Shown in pieces: positions 20,357 through 31,155 of a stretch of 64,000 nucleotides of DNA. The DNA is taken from the NCBI GenBank assembly GCA_030765065.1, contig CM060990.1, forward strand, positions 662,668,618 to 662,732,617, read 5' to 3'. The notes beneath the pieces are model-generated. The model had not been told where the DNA came from and ran no database searches. It saw only the letters and a list, made by a program, of their open reading frames with translations. The DNA is from Deroplatys truncata (taxonomy: Eukaryota > Arthropoda > Insecta > Mantodea > Mantidae). A program made the translations under genes and the position numbers. Numbering within the stretch: the first letter of the stretch is position 1; every line of letters starts with the position of its first letter.

Positions 20357-23300
20357 ATGCCGGTAGGTCTTCAAATATGGGCTTCGCTCAACGTTAACGG
20401 CCTGCGACAGGTTATTAAACAACAACTTTTAAAGGAATTTTTGATCAGTAATGACATAGACATTTGTTTTTTACAGGAGGTGAATCTTTGTAATCTGGAT
20501 TTTTTGTATGGCTTCGATTACGAGACCAATCTTGGCCCCGAGGGTTCCGGTACGGCAATTGTTTACAGACAAGGCTTACGATTACACAGTTTTGGATACC
20601 ATCCTTCCGGTAGGGTTCTTTCGGCAGTGTATGATGACGTGACTTTCGTGAATATCTACGCACCTGCTGGTAGTAATAAACGCAAACAACGAGAGGAGTT
20701 TTTTCGGCAAGACCTCCTGACCCATATCCCATCGGGTGCTACCTTTGTACTTGTCGGTGATTTTAATTGTACGTTGGCGGCCAAAGATCAACGCGGAGCC
20801 TTTAATGGGTGTGTTACTTTGCAGCAGCTGGTGGAGCAAATGCGGTTAAAGGATACCTGGGAGCATACGCATGGTTCCGCAGTACAATTTACTTTCGTGA
20901 GAGGCCTATCAGCATCGCGGCTGGACCGCATGTATGTGCCGGCTGAACTCTTATCACGTCTTTATCGTACAGAGATAGTGGCTGTCGCATTCAGTGATCA
21001 TAATGCACTCATACATGCCTTTGAAGGTAGGGCAGCGTTCTACACTAGAGGTAGAGGTTATTGGAAATTAAACTGCTCGTTGCTTATGGATGAGCAGGTG
21101 CTAAGGGATTTCCAGGATCTTTGGTCGCGGTTGCGGGTATCCTTTCTGCTAGCACAGAATAAAGCCTTCTGGTGGGTGTGTAAAGCCAAGCCTGCGCTTC
21201 GGTATTTCTTTCGGGCTGCAGCCTGTCGTCGGGTTCTGGATAGGAGGGAAACCATGGACTATTACCTTCAAGTCCTTCAGGAACTACACATACGCCAACA
21301 GCAAGGTGATGATGTTCAGTCTCTTATGAGAGGCATCAAGGAACACATTAAGGCCCGAAAATCTAACGAGTTACAGGGGTGTTTGTCCAAAGTACACTCG
21401 GCGGAAGTGGTGTTTGGGGAAAAGGCGAGTTTTTACCATCTGGCGAAGGAACGTAAACATGGTCGCCGGAAGCTCGTCACTCATTTGGAGGTTGATGGAC
21501 AGAAAATTTCCACTACAGCCGGAATTCTTCGTGAAGTGCACTCCTTTTACGTCCAACGCTTCTCCATCCCAGAGGAATGCTCCAGTGCTGTGGGCGAGTA
21601 TATGTCTGGGGTTGCTCCGGTTGTCCCGGAGGAGCTGCGGCAGGATACGACACCTGTTTCAGCAGCAGAGTTCATGGAAGTGATCCAGTCGTCAAAGCTG
21701 CATGCGTCTCCAGGACCTGATGGTCTACCATATGAATTTTACAAGCACTGTAGGCGCTATATTCGGGAAGAATTACTTCAAGTTTTCCAGGTAATGTGGA
21801 CCTCAGAGCGATTTCCGCCTACTTTTGCAGATGGGATAGTGGTCCAGCTTCCGAAGTGTGCGCAGCCGAAGACTCCACAGGATTATCGGCCGATCACGTT
21901 ATTGAACTGTGACTACAAGTTGTTTGTTAAAATCATTGGTGTTCGTATGCAGAAGATTCTACCCTTTATACTTAGCGAGATGCAGGCTGCCGTACATAAG
22001 GGGACGGCCATTCATCATACGCTGGCGGCATTGAGAGGTGGTATATTGCACTGTGCACAGGAACAACAGTCAGCTGCAGTCATTAATTTAGACCTTGAGA
22101 AGGCCTTTGACAACGTCGTTCACGGGGCACTATGGAAACGTTTGGTTGCCTTGAAAGTGCCCGATAAGCTCCGTAATCTTATCCGAGCCCTATATGATGT
22201 TGCTTCGTCTAAGATTCTCTGCAATGGGTATCTGACAGCTGCTATACCCGTTAAACGTTCCGTCCGACAAGGTTGTCCCATGTCTATGATACTATTTGCC
22301 TTGTATGTCGATCCTTTACTTCGACGTCTTCAATCTACTCTTACCGGAATCGATGTGTATGGTCAGAGACTGGTGGTACGAGCCTACGCTGACGATATTA
22401 CTGTAATGGTTACCACACCCCGCGATATTATGCGCCTAAAAGATTGTTTACAGCAATATGAGGAGACTACCGGAATGACATTTAATATGAGGAAGTCCGA
22501 GATATTTCCCATTGGATTACAACCTCCGGATACATCAGTTTTGGGCATACCTGTTGTGCAGCGTACGAAAGTTCTGGGGATCTACTTTAGTACTGACGCA
22601 GAGGATATGCGGGAATACAACTGGACGTCTCGTATTAATATCTTACGTGGTGTGATGTATCAGCAAAAAACCAGGATGCTGAATTTGGTACAACGTATAT
22701 GGTTTTGTAATAGCTTTGCGCTCAGCAGAATTTGGTTCCTTGCATCTGTTCTTCCGCCCTCAAAACGCCATTGCCAGAGAATAGAACAGATATTAGGTTA
22801 TTTTATCTGGACAGGAAAGCTTTATCGTATTGCGCGTACGCAACTCCGTCTCCCTAAAGGTCAAGGTGGATGGGGATTATTAGAGGTGGTTCGTCAGTCT
22901 CAGGCCTTGATGATGCGAATGCTCTTGCTTGCCATGAATAACCAGGGTGACCCCGTGGATATTGCGCTACAACGACAATACTCATCCTTTTTGAATCGGG
23001 GCGAGCGTGACAAGGTTCCCCAAATGTTACGTGAAGTTTATCAGGTCTTGGAGAAGTTACCACCGGAGAAAGTGGGGAATGGTGACTTTAGTACGGTGAA
23101 GAAGATTTACACCTTTCTTGTTCAAGCTGCTCCCATTATCCCTCATGTCCAGCTGAAATACCCACAACTGCCCTGGAGGCGCATTTGGAGATGTTTTAAC
23201 CTTCCACAGATTAACTCCGATTGGATGGCAGTAACGTATGCGGTGGTAAACGAAATCCTTCCAACGGCGGACAAACTCTATCGCCACCGGATGGCTATTT

Positions 23301-23662
23301 CCCACAACTGCCCACTTTGTAATGCCGAAGATTCCCTTCCTCATCGACTGATGGAATGTTCCGGTAAAACTGTGGTCTGGACTTGGGTTTTAGGATATTG
23401 TCGTACTTGGATACCTACCGGATGGATTCCTCAACCCTCTGATATTTTGCATTTGAACATTCCTAAAGTAAGCCCCCCATTTTATAATTCCCTACTCTGG
23501 CTGATTATGGGCACCTTTACTTGGCTACAAACGTTGGACGATGCAGCTGATTGTGTACTGCCTCATCTACGACAATTTTTACGTGCTGCGAGATGGCAGA
23601 TGATTCGGCAACACAGAACAGGGCCATTCCAGCCTTGGATATTCAGATTTAAGCTCCACTAG
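20357..23662 (+). CDS. ORF2 protein: AP endonuclease + reverse transcriptase (second copy)
   Basis: 1101 aa with the same predicted protein as 14710-18015. All endonuclease (GDFN, SDH), reverse transcriptase (LDLEKAFD, YADD) and CCHC motifs are intact at the same residues. Absence of protein differences over 1101 codons means the tandem duplication is very recent, or that gene conversion or assembly duplication keeps the copies the same. Both copies sit on the same strand, 5647 bp apart, each preceded by its own F. Confidence 0.93.
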   Translation: MPVGLQIWASLNVNGLRQVIKQQLLKEFLISNDIDICFLQEVNLCNLDFLYGFDYETNLGPEGSGTAIVYRQGLRLHSFGYHPSGRVLSAVYDDVTFVNIYAPAGSNKRKQREEFFRQDLLTHIPSGATFVLVGDFNCTLAAKDQRGAFNGCVTLQQLVEQMRLKDTWEHTHGSAVQFTFVRGLSASRLDRMYVPAELLSRLYRTEIVAVAFSDHNALIHAFEGRAAFYTRGRGYWKLNCSLLMDEQVLRDFQDLWSRLRVSFLLAQNKAFWWVCKAKPALRYFFRAAACRRVLDRRETMDYYLQVLQELHIRQQQGDDVQSLMRGIKEHIKARKSNELQGCLSKVHSAEVVFGEKASFYHLAKERKHGRRKLVTHLEVDGQKISTTAGILREVHSFYVQRFSIPEECSSAVGEYMSGVAPVVPEELRQDTTPVSAAEFMEVIQSSKLHASPGPDGLPYEFYKHCRRYIREELLQVFQVMWTSERFPPTFADGIVVQLPKCAQPKTPQDYRPITLLNCDYKLFVKIIGVRMQKILPFILSEMQAAVHKGTAIHHTLAALRGGILHCAQEQQSAAVINLDLEKAFDNVVHGALWKRLVALKVPDKLRNLIRALYDVASSKILCNGYLTAAIPVKRSVRQGCPMSMILFALYVDPLLRRLQSTLTGIDVYGQRLVVRAYADDITVMVTTPRDIMRLKDCLQQYEETTGMTFNMRKSEIFPIGLQPPDTSVLGIPVVQRTKVLGIYFSTDAEDMREYNWTSRINILRGVMYQQKTRMLNLVQRIWFCNSFALSRIWFLASVLPPSKRHCQRIEQILGYFIWTGKLYRIARTQLRLPKGQGGWGLLEVVRQSQALMMRMLLLAMNNQGDPVDIALQRQYSSFLNRGERDKVPQMLREVYQVLEKLPPEKVGNGDFSTVKKIYTFLVQAAPIIPHVQLKYPQLPWRRIWRCFNLPQINSDWMAVTYAVVNEILPTADKLYRHRMAISHNCPLCNAEDSLPHRLMECSGKTVVWTWVLGYCRTWIPTGWIPQPSDILHLNIPKVSPPFYNSLLWLIMGTFTWLQTLDDAADCVLPHLRQFLRAARWQMIRQHRTGPFQPWIFRFKLH

Positions 23663-23824
23663 CACAGTAATACCCTTTTCCTTTTTGTTAGGATCCTGTT
23701 CTTCCTTGCTTAAAAAAAATAATAAAAAAATAAAAAAAAAATAAAATAAAAAAATTAAAAAAAAATAACTAAAAAAAATATATTGAGCTTGTAACAAGTT
23801 AAAAAAAATACAGGAAAAAAAAAA
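23663..23824 (+). other. 3' UTR and A-rich tail of L (second copy)
   Basis: As for the first copy, one A longer, directly joined to F3 at 23825. Confidence 0.7.
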
Positions 23825-23857
23825 GGGACAAGTTATAATACGGCGATATATTATGCT

Positions 23858-24170
23858 GGGGCGGCGCCGTGGCCGAGTGGTTAGACCGCTCGCCTCTCAC
23901 CGAGGCGGCCCGGGTTCAATCCCAGGGACCTGCATGTGGGATTTGTGGTGGACGAAGCGGCGTCTGGGCGGGTTTTCTCCGGGTTCTGCTTCATCACCTT
24001 TCCTTTCATCCATTTCACCAACATTTCGTTTCATCTACTTCCTTCATCCCATACCAGGCATTGGGCTGATCACCCATCCTGGATGCTCTGTCTGATCCAT
24101 GAGACGGGCCTCTGACCCCAGGCACCCGCTTGTAAGTCCTATATAAGAGGAGGGTAGACAGATAATGAAT
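23858..24170 (+). mobile_element. SINE-1 copy in F3
   Basis: Same insertion as in F1 and F2, with the 16-bp deletion of F2. Confidence 0.9.
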
Positions 24171-24379
24171 GATATATTATGCTCAGGCATGTTGTCAACA
24201 ATGGATAATTGCCTCAGAGATAGATATGATAGGTAAAAAACCTTGATAGTAGTTCTGATAAGGTGAAGGTTGTTGTCCAAAACCCATTAAAATGTGTTGT
24301 TATTTTGGGTGCAATTATCTTTGAACCTTCTAGTTTCATAATCTGTATTTATTATCTGTCAGTTATGCGTAAAAGGGAC

Positions 24380-24625
24380 GTCTTCCTCCGTGGTGTAGTG
24401 GTTACCATGCTAGCCTCTAGTGGCCGAGGTCGTGATTTCAAACCCGGCGGAGGGTGATGGGGTGGTACCGTGTCGTAGATTTACGGCACGTAAAGGGACC
24501 TCAAGCCTAATAAAGAGGCCTCTGAGCAAAATTACAGGTCTTTCATGCACAATATAGAATGGGACGCTAAGGACCACAGCAGTTAAAGAACGTCCATAAA
24601 TAAAACTCAATTTAATTTTAATTAC
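24380..24625 (+). mobile_element. SINE-3 copy in F3
   Basis: Same insertion as at 13085-13330. Confidence 0.8.
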
Positions 24626-25196
24626 AGAAGTGGCGTCACGTGACTTTAAAGAACCCTGTGCACATGAACAAGCAAATATTTTAAACTTCAAAGCTGACAT
24701 TGTTGCTTTCCGTTTTTTCCACATTTGTGGAGATTGAAAATGTTTCACACGATGCAATTTTTGTTAAATTTACTTCAAAATTTTAGGGAAAAATCTAAAA
24801 AATGAAGAAAATGTTGGAAATGATTTTTCTGAAGTTGATGTTTATGAGGATGTTAATTATTACATTCGAAGTGTTCACATCGTTTTTAACAAATATTAAA
24901 ATTAATTAAATCTTTAATTATTCATCTTGTGGAGCATTTCTTGTCTATGGTTAAATAATTGTGTTAAAAATTAATAACTTCAAAACTAATAAAGATATTG
25001 CAATGAAATTTGGTATGCACTCTACTCCTTGCATGTGTAATGAATGATATAGATTTGAAGCTAATATATACATAATTGTAGAAGGTTGCAATTTCACGTA
25101 TGTGTACACTTAAGCTATTAAAAGGCACACACTTCGAAAATACACAACTATAGACACTATAAAATTAGCATATTTTACTCCAGTAAGCATCAAACA

Positions 25197-25711
25197 TATA
25201 GGGTTTTATTCAAAAAGGAGGAACAGATTTTAAATATTCATTTTTAATGAACGACAATATATAGCGACACATAGGACACATCATTGAATAGAGGAAAGTT
25301 CAAAGTTTTAAGCCCCACATATTAGTTCCATTCAGTGTCTACAGCGGCGCTGTGTTTGTTTACGAGAAAATGGCGACGCCACAGAAAAAGTCGTTTTGTG
25401 TGCTGCATTACGCAAAGAGTGAATCCATTGTTTCATTGCAGCGTGCATTTCGTTGTAAGTTCAACAACGAGCCGCCTCGTCATAAAAAATATACAATTGA
25501 TACAATAAATTCGTAGAAGACGGGTGCGTATGCATACGGAAAAGCACTGGTCCTCCTCGCATAACAAATGGTGCTCATTTTGAACACATCAAATAAAACT
25601 TTGAACTTTTCTCTATTCAGCGATGTATCGCATGCGTCGCCATCTATTGTCGTTCATTAGAAATAAACATTTAAAGTCTGTTCCTTCTTTTTGTATAATA
25701 CTGTATTTACA
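25197..25711 (+). mobile_element. mariner-type element with ~110-bp inverted repeats, complete only here
   Basis: Left arm 25201-25311 and right arm about 25593-25706 are imperfect inverted repeats (for example 'ttgaactt(t/c)tctattca' against its complement in the left arm). Between them lies the HTH fragment starting at 25368 (KKSFCVLHYAKSES…). The F3/right-flank boundary (25581/25582) lies inside the element, so it crosses the point where L sits in F1 and F2. Confidence 0.7.
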
Positions 25712-26392
25712 TATACAAAGCTTACGATTCTAAACAAAGGAAGAAAATAGGCAAATGTTGAGCTCAAGTTATGAGCTAGTCTCAGTTTCAAGCAAGCAGC
25801 ATATAATGACGAGAAGAAAAACGTTTCTATGAAATGTTATTTCCGAAAATTCTAGATTACAATCTTTAATGAGCTTGCGAACTCGGCTGAAGAGTAAACG
25901 GTTCAGAGGTCATTGCACATAATTCCGATCTATGTGTTTGTTTACGTCTGAAATGAGGCTGCAAATGTGGAGCAACGCATAAGAGAAATTTGCTGTCTTG
26001 CTGGTAATAAATGTACTTTCTTCAGCATTCTTGATACAGTTGCAGCGGTTGTAAAGCAGGTTCTCTCAACTTCTGAGTATATAGGAATAACCGGTTCTTG
26101 TGTTTTCCGGAATAATCACATCATTTCACAAAGATTCTTTTTCGCATACAAATGTAACCCATTTTCCTACTAAATACTTTCTTTTTTTATTAAGAGCCTG
26201 ACAGGTTCACAGATTTAAAACAGAGCGCATGTATGTAAATATTTTTTACAAAATATGTTTCTCCTGAGCTTTCGTTCATCACTTTACTGGGGTGTGCTAT
26301 TCGAAAGGCCAACATTTTGCATTTTATTTCCATCCCAGATCGAATTTCAGCAGCGTTCCCGTACTATTAAATTCTTCTAGTTTAGCTTGACC
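25712..26392. other. no gene recognised
   Basis: Unique right flank of the array. No supportable gene. Confidence 0.4.
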
Positions 26393-27090
26393 GAGCGAGA
26401 TGGCTCTGCGGTGTCGTCCTCCGTGGCATAGTGGTACCATGCTAGCCTCTAGTTCCCAAGATCGCGGGTTTAAACCCGGCGGAGGGCGATGGAGTTTTTC
26501 GGGCGTAAAAATCCTTAGCATGGCTTCCTTCGGAAGGGAAGTAAAGCCGGTGGTCCCGTGTCCCTGATAAAGAGGCCTCTGACCAAAATTACCGGTTTTT
26601 CACGCCTAATATAGAATGGGACGTTAAGGACTATAACAGTTAAAGACTCAATTTAATTTATGTTTTAGCTCTGCGGTGATGGACTTTTCTGGTTTTCCCT
26701 GGTTGGCACAGGCGAATGCTGGAGTGGTGTATTCTACCACGGATTTCTTCTCATTTCATTTCCCTCTTTCATGTTGGTTGACTCCGGGGCTGTGGTTCGG
26801 TCGGTGTCGCGTAGATGGCGCAGAGCTTGCGAGTTGGAACTTCTTCTCAGCCCTGCTAGAGGGAAGCCTGTTGAGCCTCCCCTGCTGGTCGTGTTTCCCC
26901 GGTCCCACTAGAGGGACGTCTCCGAGCGACCCTCACATGGTCGGGTGGTCAAATATAGAACTATTGGGAACTCTGCGCGTCTCTGTCCACCTTCACCGGC
27001 CTGCTCTGCAGCCCATATGTCTCCTGCGATTCCCTCATACCCAGTTACCCTTATGAGTGGCATACCCTCCACATTACATATTTACCTTTA
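26393..27090 (+). mobile_element. SINE-2 copy interrupted by SINE-3
   Basis: Head start 'accgagcgagatggctctgc', then SINE-3, then a SINE-2-like body ('ggcgaatgctggagtggt', 'ggcgcagagcttg'), which is divergent. Confidence 0.65.
26414..26667 (+). mobile_element. SINE-3 nested in SINE-2
   Basis: Complete head 'gtcctccgtggcatagtgg', box-B-like 'gggtttaaacccgg', tail 'caatttaattta'. Perfect 11-bp TSD GCTCTGCGGTG (26403-26413 and 26668-26678). Confidence 0.88.
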
Positions 27091-27199
27091 CCATTCTTTC
27101 TTACTTCCCCTAAAGCTTAACAATGGTATGTAGAGGTAGTACTATATTCCATCCAAAAATTCGATAATTTATACCAAAGACATACATCTTTTAATAAAA

Positions 27200-28050
27200 A
27201 AATCTGATGTTTCATTCATACGACTTTCTCTACTCAATCTTCTGCAAACTATTCTTACAGAAGCTTATTATTCTAGCTACATCTTGTTAATCCGGATAAA
27301 CTTCCAATTCCCATTTACACCTTTCGTTGTCGCTATGTATCGGCTTTGAAGTTCCATGCTATTTGTACGACTAAAAAAAATCGGATAAATTATTGTTTCT
27401 AAAGCTTATTTTTCTATCTACTTCATTTTAACCCAGATAAACCTTTATAGAAATACTACATTACACATTTCGGAATAGACACAAAGGGTACAGCGATAGT
27501 CAAATGTTTAAGAACTGGGCGCTATACGTTGGTCTTAAAATTTCGCACTCTTTCCATGATATCCCGAGAAACAACTGAAAATCGAGGAATGACCAACTCT
27601 TGAACAATTTGAACCATTAATAGCAAGTATCTTGGAAATGATTGATGCCACAAAAAAGTTACTTGAAATAAGTTGTAAGTTTTACAGAGATCTACATTTT
27701 TTGTGTAGTACGTTTTCGTCTATCGCTTAACGTTTACCAGTTATACAAGATTATACAAAATTCTTGCGAATGCAGAAACTTCACAGGCTATTCGTATGAA
27801 AGCTCAAGATACACGTTTTATTTGTCGTGTAAATATTTTAATATATGGTATTTTAATCAAAATCGTTAGAACCATTTTTTAAAAATAAAAAAGTTCAAAA
27901 ATGTTTCATATAGAGTGGTTTGGATGGGAGAATTTTCTTTAAAAATCCTCGTGTCGCATCCTTGGAAGGTGCTGAACTTAAATACCAAGTTTGGTATTTA
28001 TCCGACTTTCCGTTTTTGAGTTATGCTGTTCACAGACACGGATGTTTTTC
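27200..28050 (-). repeat. repeat A, reverse copy
   Basis: Near full length. Diagnostic blocks: 'gataaaccttt', 'ctatcgcttaacgtttacc', 'ggtattttaatcaaaatcg', 'aaataccaagtttggtattt' and 'tttttgagttatgctgttca'. Joined head-to-head with the next copy. Confidence 0.8.
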
Positions 28051-29255
28051 TAACATTTTTGCTTTCTCTACCACGTACATAGCAGGTAGAGAAGGTATTG
28101 CATTCCACCCAAAACTTTGATACCTTGATTTCACCGGAAATACATGTTTTGAGGCCTCTTTAATCCAAAAGGTCATTTTTGTAAAAAGGTACGCGCGCGC
28201 GTATGTTTGTGTGTGTCACTGTGAACAGCATAGGTAACTCAAAAACGAAAACTCGGTTAAATACCAAACTTGGTATTTAGGATCAGTAACTTCCAAAGAT
28301 GCGACACGAAGATCTTCAAGAAAATCCCCCCACCCCAAACTATGTTTTACATGGAACATTTTTCCAGATTTTTTATTTTCTAAAAAATGGCTCTAAGGGT
28401 TTTGATTAAAATACCATATATTAAAGATATTTACTTCTTCTTCTTCTTCTTTATCTGTTTAACCTCCTCTTATGTAGGACTTACACCCCCCAGGACTTAC
28501 AGGCGGGTGCCTGGGGTCAGAGGCCTGTCGAGGAGCAGACACTCATGGATCAGACAGAATATCCAGGATGGGTGATCAGCCCGATGCCTGGTATGGGAGG
28601 AAGGAAGTAGATGAAACGAAATGATGGTGAAAGGTGATGATGGAGCAGTTGGTGGAATGAATGGCGGGGGAAACCGGAGAACCCGGAGAAAACCCGCCCA
28701 GACGCCGCTTTGTCCACCACAAAGCTCGGTGGGGGGCGAGCGGTCTAACCACTCGGCCATGGCGCCGCCAAGATCTTTACTTGACAAATAAAATGTGTAT
28801 ATTTAATTTTCTGGGAATAGCCTGTGAAGTCCTCATTATTCGAAAGTAATTTTGTATAATCGTGTATAACTGGTAAACGTTAAGCGATAGACGTAAGCGT
28901 ATTACACAAAAAGTGTAGTTGTCTTTAAAACACAATTTATTTCAAATAACTCTGCGGCATCAGCAATTTCTCATTCTTTTTAAGTCCCATCGATTTTCAG
29001 TTGTTTCTCGTGATTGCACGGAAACAGTATGGAATTTTAGGAACAGCATATAGCATCCAGTTCGTTAACATTCGACTGTCACTGTCCTCTTTGTATCCTA
29101 ACGAAATGTGTAAGGTAGCTATTTCTGAAAAGATTTATCTGGATTATAATGAAGTAGGTAGATGGGAAAATAAACTTTTGTGAGAATAATTTGTATGCCC
29201 ACTAATAAGCCACAGAGGGTAGAGAAAGTCCTGTGAACGTAACAAGCAGACATTT
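28051..29255 (+). repeat. repeat A, forward copy, with nested SINE-1
   Basis: Starts 'ctttctctaccacgta…gtagagaagg', then 'attgcattccaccc', a (CG)n(TG)n tract, and the standard body. Ends 'agggtagagaaagtcctgtg'. Interrupted at 28437-28769. Confidence 0.8.
28437..28769 (-). mobile_element. SINE-1 in repeat A
   Basis: Reverse SINE-1, with head at the right ending 'ggcgccgcc'. The tail is a (TTC)n run on the plus strand. TSD AAGAT(A/C)TTTACTT (28424-28436 and 28770-28782, one mismatch). Confidence 0.88.
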
Positions 29256-29459
29256 TGTTATTTGGGTTTAGGGGACTTCAAAACGTGTATTTCCTGTGAA
29301 ATCTTGTTATCGAATTTTTTGATGAAATCCACGTAGGGGAGAAAGTAAAAACGAATAACTCCCCATTTGAGGAAAGTATTTGAAAATTCAAACCAAGGAC
29401 AAGGAATATCTCGGAAATGGTTAACTTCACAAAAATATATGTTTGACATAAATTTTTGC

Positions 29460-30043
29460 TTAGGATAGACTAGGATAGGATAGGACTAGAAGCGGAGGGG
29501 GGACTTCGCACCTCGACCTACGCAGAGCTTTTGTGCTTATGCCCCTCTCTGGGAGGGAGGGATGCAGTGAGAGGAGACAGAGGGCGGCCGGACCAGGAGG
29601 CACGACAGGTAGAGGGCAGGGTCCCTACCATTTACAGATTTGAACTCCCCGAAAGCTGGCTGGTGCATCCAGCCCCGCTACCCCCTTAGGCTTACACATC
29701 CCCTGGGAGGTCCGGGACCCGGAGACCGCTCGCAGTCCCGAGGACGAAGGATTCCTTACAGCATCTTTTTCCCCTGCCATGCACACGCCGAGACCTCCTG
29801 CCGACACTTGCAACCTTGAAAGAGACCAAGCAGATGAAGGGTGAAGTGAAATGAAAATGGAAGTAAAATGGAGGGACAGGAAATTCCAGGGATGTAATGT
29901 TCCTTCCCAGCATTCGCCTGGCGACCCGGGGAAACCCCGAAAAACCCATGGATCAGGAAGATCGACCACGAGAATGGAACCCACGGCCTCCGGAATGCGG
30001 GACACAGAACGTTAGCCCCTGAGCCATCCCGCTCGGTAAATTG
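29460..30043 (-). mobile_element. SINE-2 (head variant) in repeat A
   Basis: About 580 bp, complete. The head at the right reads in reverse 'accgagcgggatggctcagg', with the box-B-like 'gggttccattctcg'. The 3' end is a (TCCTA)n-type tail ('aggataggataggact' on plus). Flanks 'taaatttttgctt' and 'taaattggtgcttt' look like a diverged TSD. Confidence 0.8.
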
Positions 30044-30329
30044 GTGCTTTAACGAGCTTTATGGTTTTGTGTAGCAAGATTTTGTCTATCTCTTAGGGCC
30101 GGTTTCACAGTTCAGGCTTAAGTCGAACCTTTACTAAACTACGGACGCAGCTTAAACAAAACTTAAGCTTTGGTTAAAGCTTAGCGAGTTTCACAGTAGG
30201 GCAACCACGTTTGGCTTTACTGAGCTGAACAACTCCTCGGAACTTTAAAGTTGGTAACGCTTGCGCATGCGCATCGAGCGAATTCCCATCATTTGTTTAT
30301 GTCGGCGCTGTTCCTGAAAGTAAGGTTAG

Positions 30330-30752
30330 GTTATTAAGATACACACATTAAAACGATCGAAAAAATCAGAGCCAAAACATACTGCTAACTTCACTTCTCA
30401 AGAAGTTAGCATTCTGTCAAAAATTGTAAAGCAGTATAAACACATAATAGAGTGCAAGCAATCTGATAAGGTACTGTGGAGCAGGAAGAACCAAACGTGG
30501 GGGAAAATTGCGGAGTTATTCAATGCAAAGAGCGGAATAATACACAGAGATGCTACCGTGTTGAAGAAGAAATATGACAATTTGAAGAAAGTTACAAAAA
30601 AGAAATACGCCGACGAGAAATGTGCTATTCGGGGTACAGGTGGAGATCCGGCTGTGCTATCGTTAATTACGCCAATCGACGAGGAAATAAAGGAATTAAT
30701 TGGTGTCCAAATCTATGGATATGAAACAACTTTCACACCCTGCATGCTGTAG
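30330..30752 (+). pseudogene. Harbinger Myb/SANT-like DNA-binding protein, N-terminal part
   Basis: The open frame (no ATG before 30558) reads KHTANFTSQEVSILSKIV, LWSRKNQTWGKIAELFN, HRDATVLKKKYDNLKKV. It has the W…W spacing and 'L..KY.NLK' helix of Myb/SANT-like domains found in the accessory protein of PIF/Harbinger elements, which binds element ends and brings transposase to DNA. The start is unresolved because the first ATG lies inside the third helix region; a start lost by deletion or an upstream exon is possible. Ends at 30752 after YGYETTFTPCML. The acidic and C-terminal parts are missing, so probably non-functional. Confidence 0.65.
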
Positions 30753-30933
30753 ATTTTGAGACGCCGGAAACATCTCCAGCTGCAATTAGCATGCTTCCTC
30801 TTGCATATAACCTCAACGTCAAAAGAAGCATCGCTTCTGACGAGGGGGATTTGTACCTGAAATATAAAGTAATAATACCTTATGAGCGATAAAGTATATT
30901 ATAAAGGTGTAAGAATAAATTTAATATTAAGTT

Positions 30934-31155
30934 TTACTTACCAGTCTGCTTATGTTTAATTGCATCATCAATAATCTCTAGTACCATAATCGCAGACTGT
31001 TGACTTAACCGAAACCTCTCGTAGAATTCTCGGTCATTCCATATATGGAAATGATTTGGACGCATTCTAAACACTTTAGGCCGTCTTCTGTTGTGGATAT
31101 GGTTTAAAATAATTAGCATTTCCTCGTCACTAAAATCGTCGTCCTCAGATAACAT
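30934..31155 (-). pseudogene. Harbinger transposase N-terminal exon
   Basis: 73 codons from the ATG at 31155: acidic start (SEDDDFSDEEM), then RPNHFHIWNDREFYERFRLS and a helix ending EIIDDAIKHKQTGK. The 'RP…F..W.D.EF..RFRLS' block is the conserved start of HARBI1-like transposases. The frame stops right after CTGGTAAGTA, a good splice-donor match, so this may be a first exon. The DDE catalytic domain is absent within the element. Convergent to the Myb-like gene. Confidence 0.65.

Larger units (their letters stand above)
19934..23824 (+). mobile_element. L, second copy
   Basis: Same structure and junctions as the first copy, offset 5647-5648 bp. The only length difference noticed is one extra A in the tail. 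Confidence 0.88.
23825..25581 (+). repeat. F3: last copy of the flank, ending in the unoccupied site
   Basis: 1757 bp. Unlike F1 and F2 it is not followed by L. At 25582 it continues into unique sequence (gaacacatc…) whose first ~125 bp supply the missing right inverted repeat of the mariner relic. This is what the target would look like before L inserted. Confidence 0.85.

Noticed and set aside
12529-23824. CRISPR-like or prokaryotic repeat array
   Set aside because: The 5.6-kb period, retrotransposon content and SINEs exclude it.
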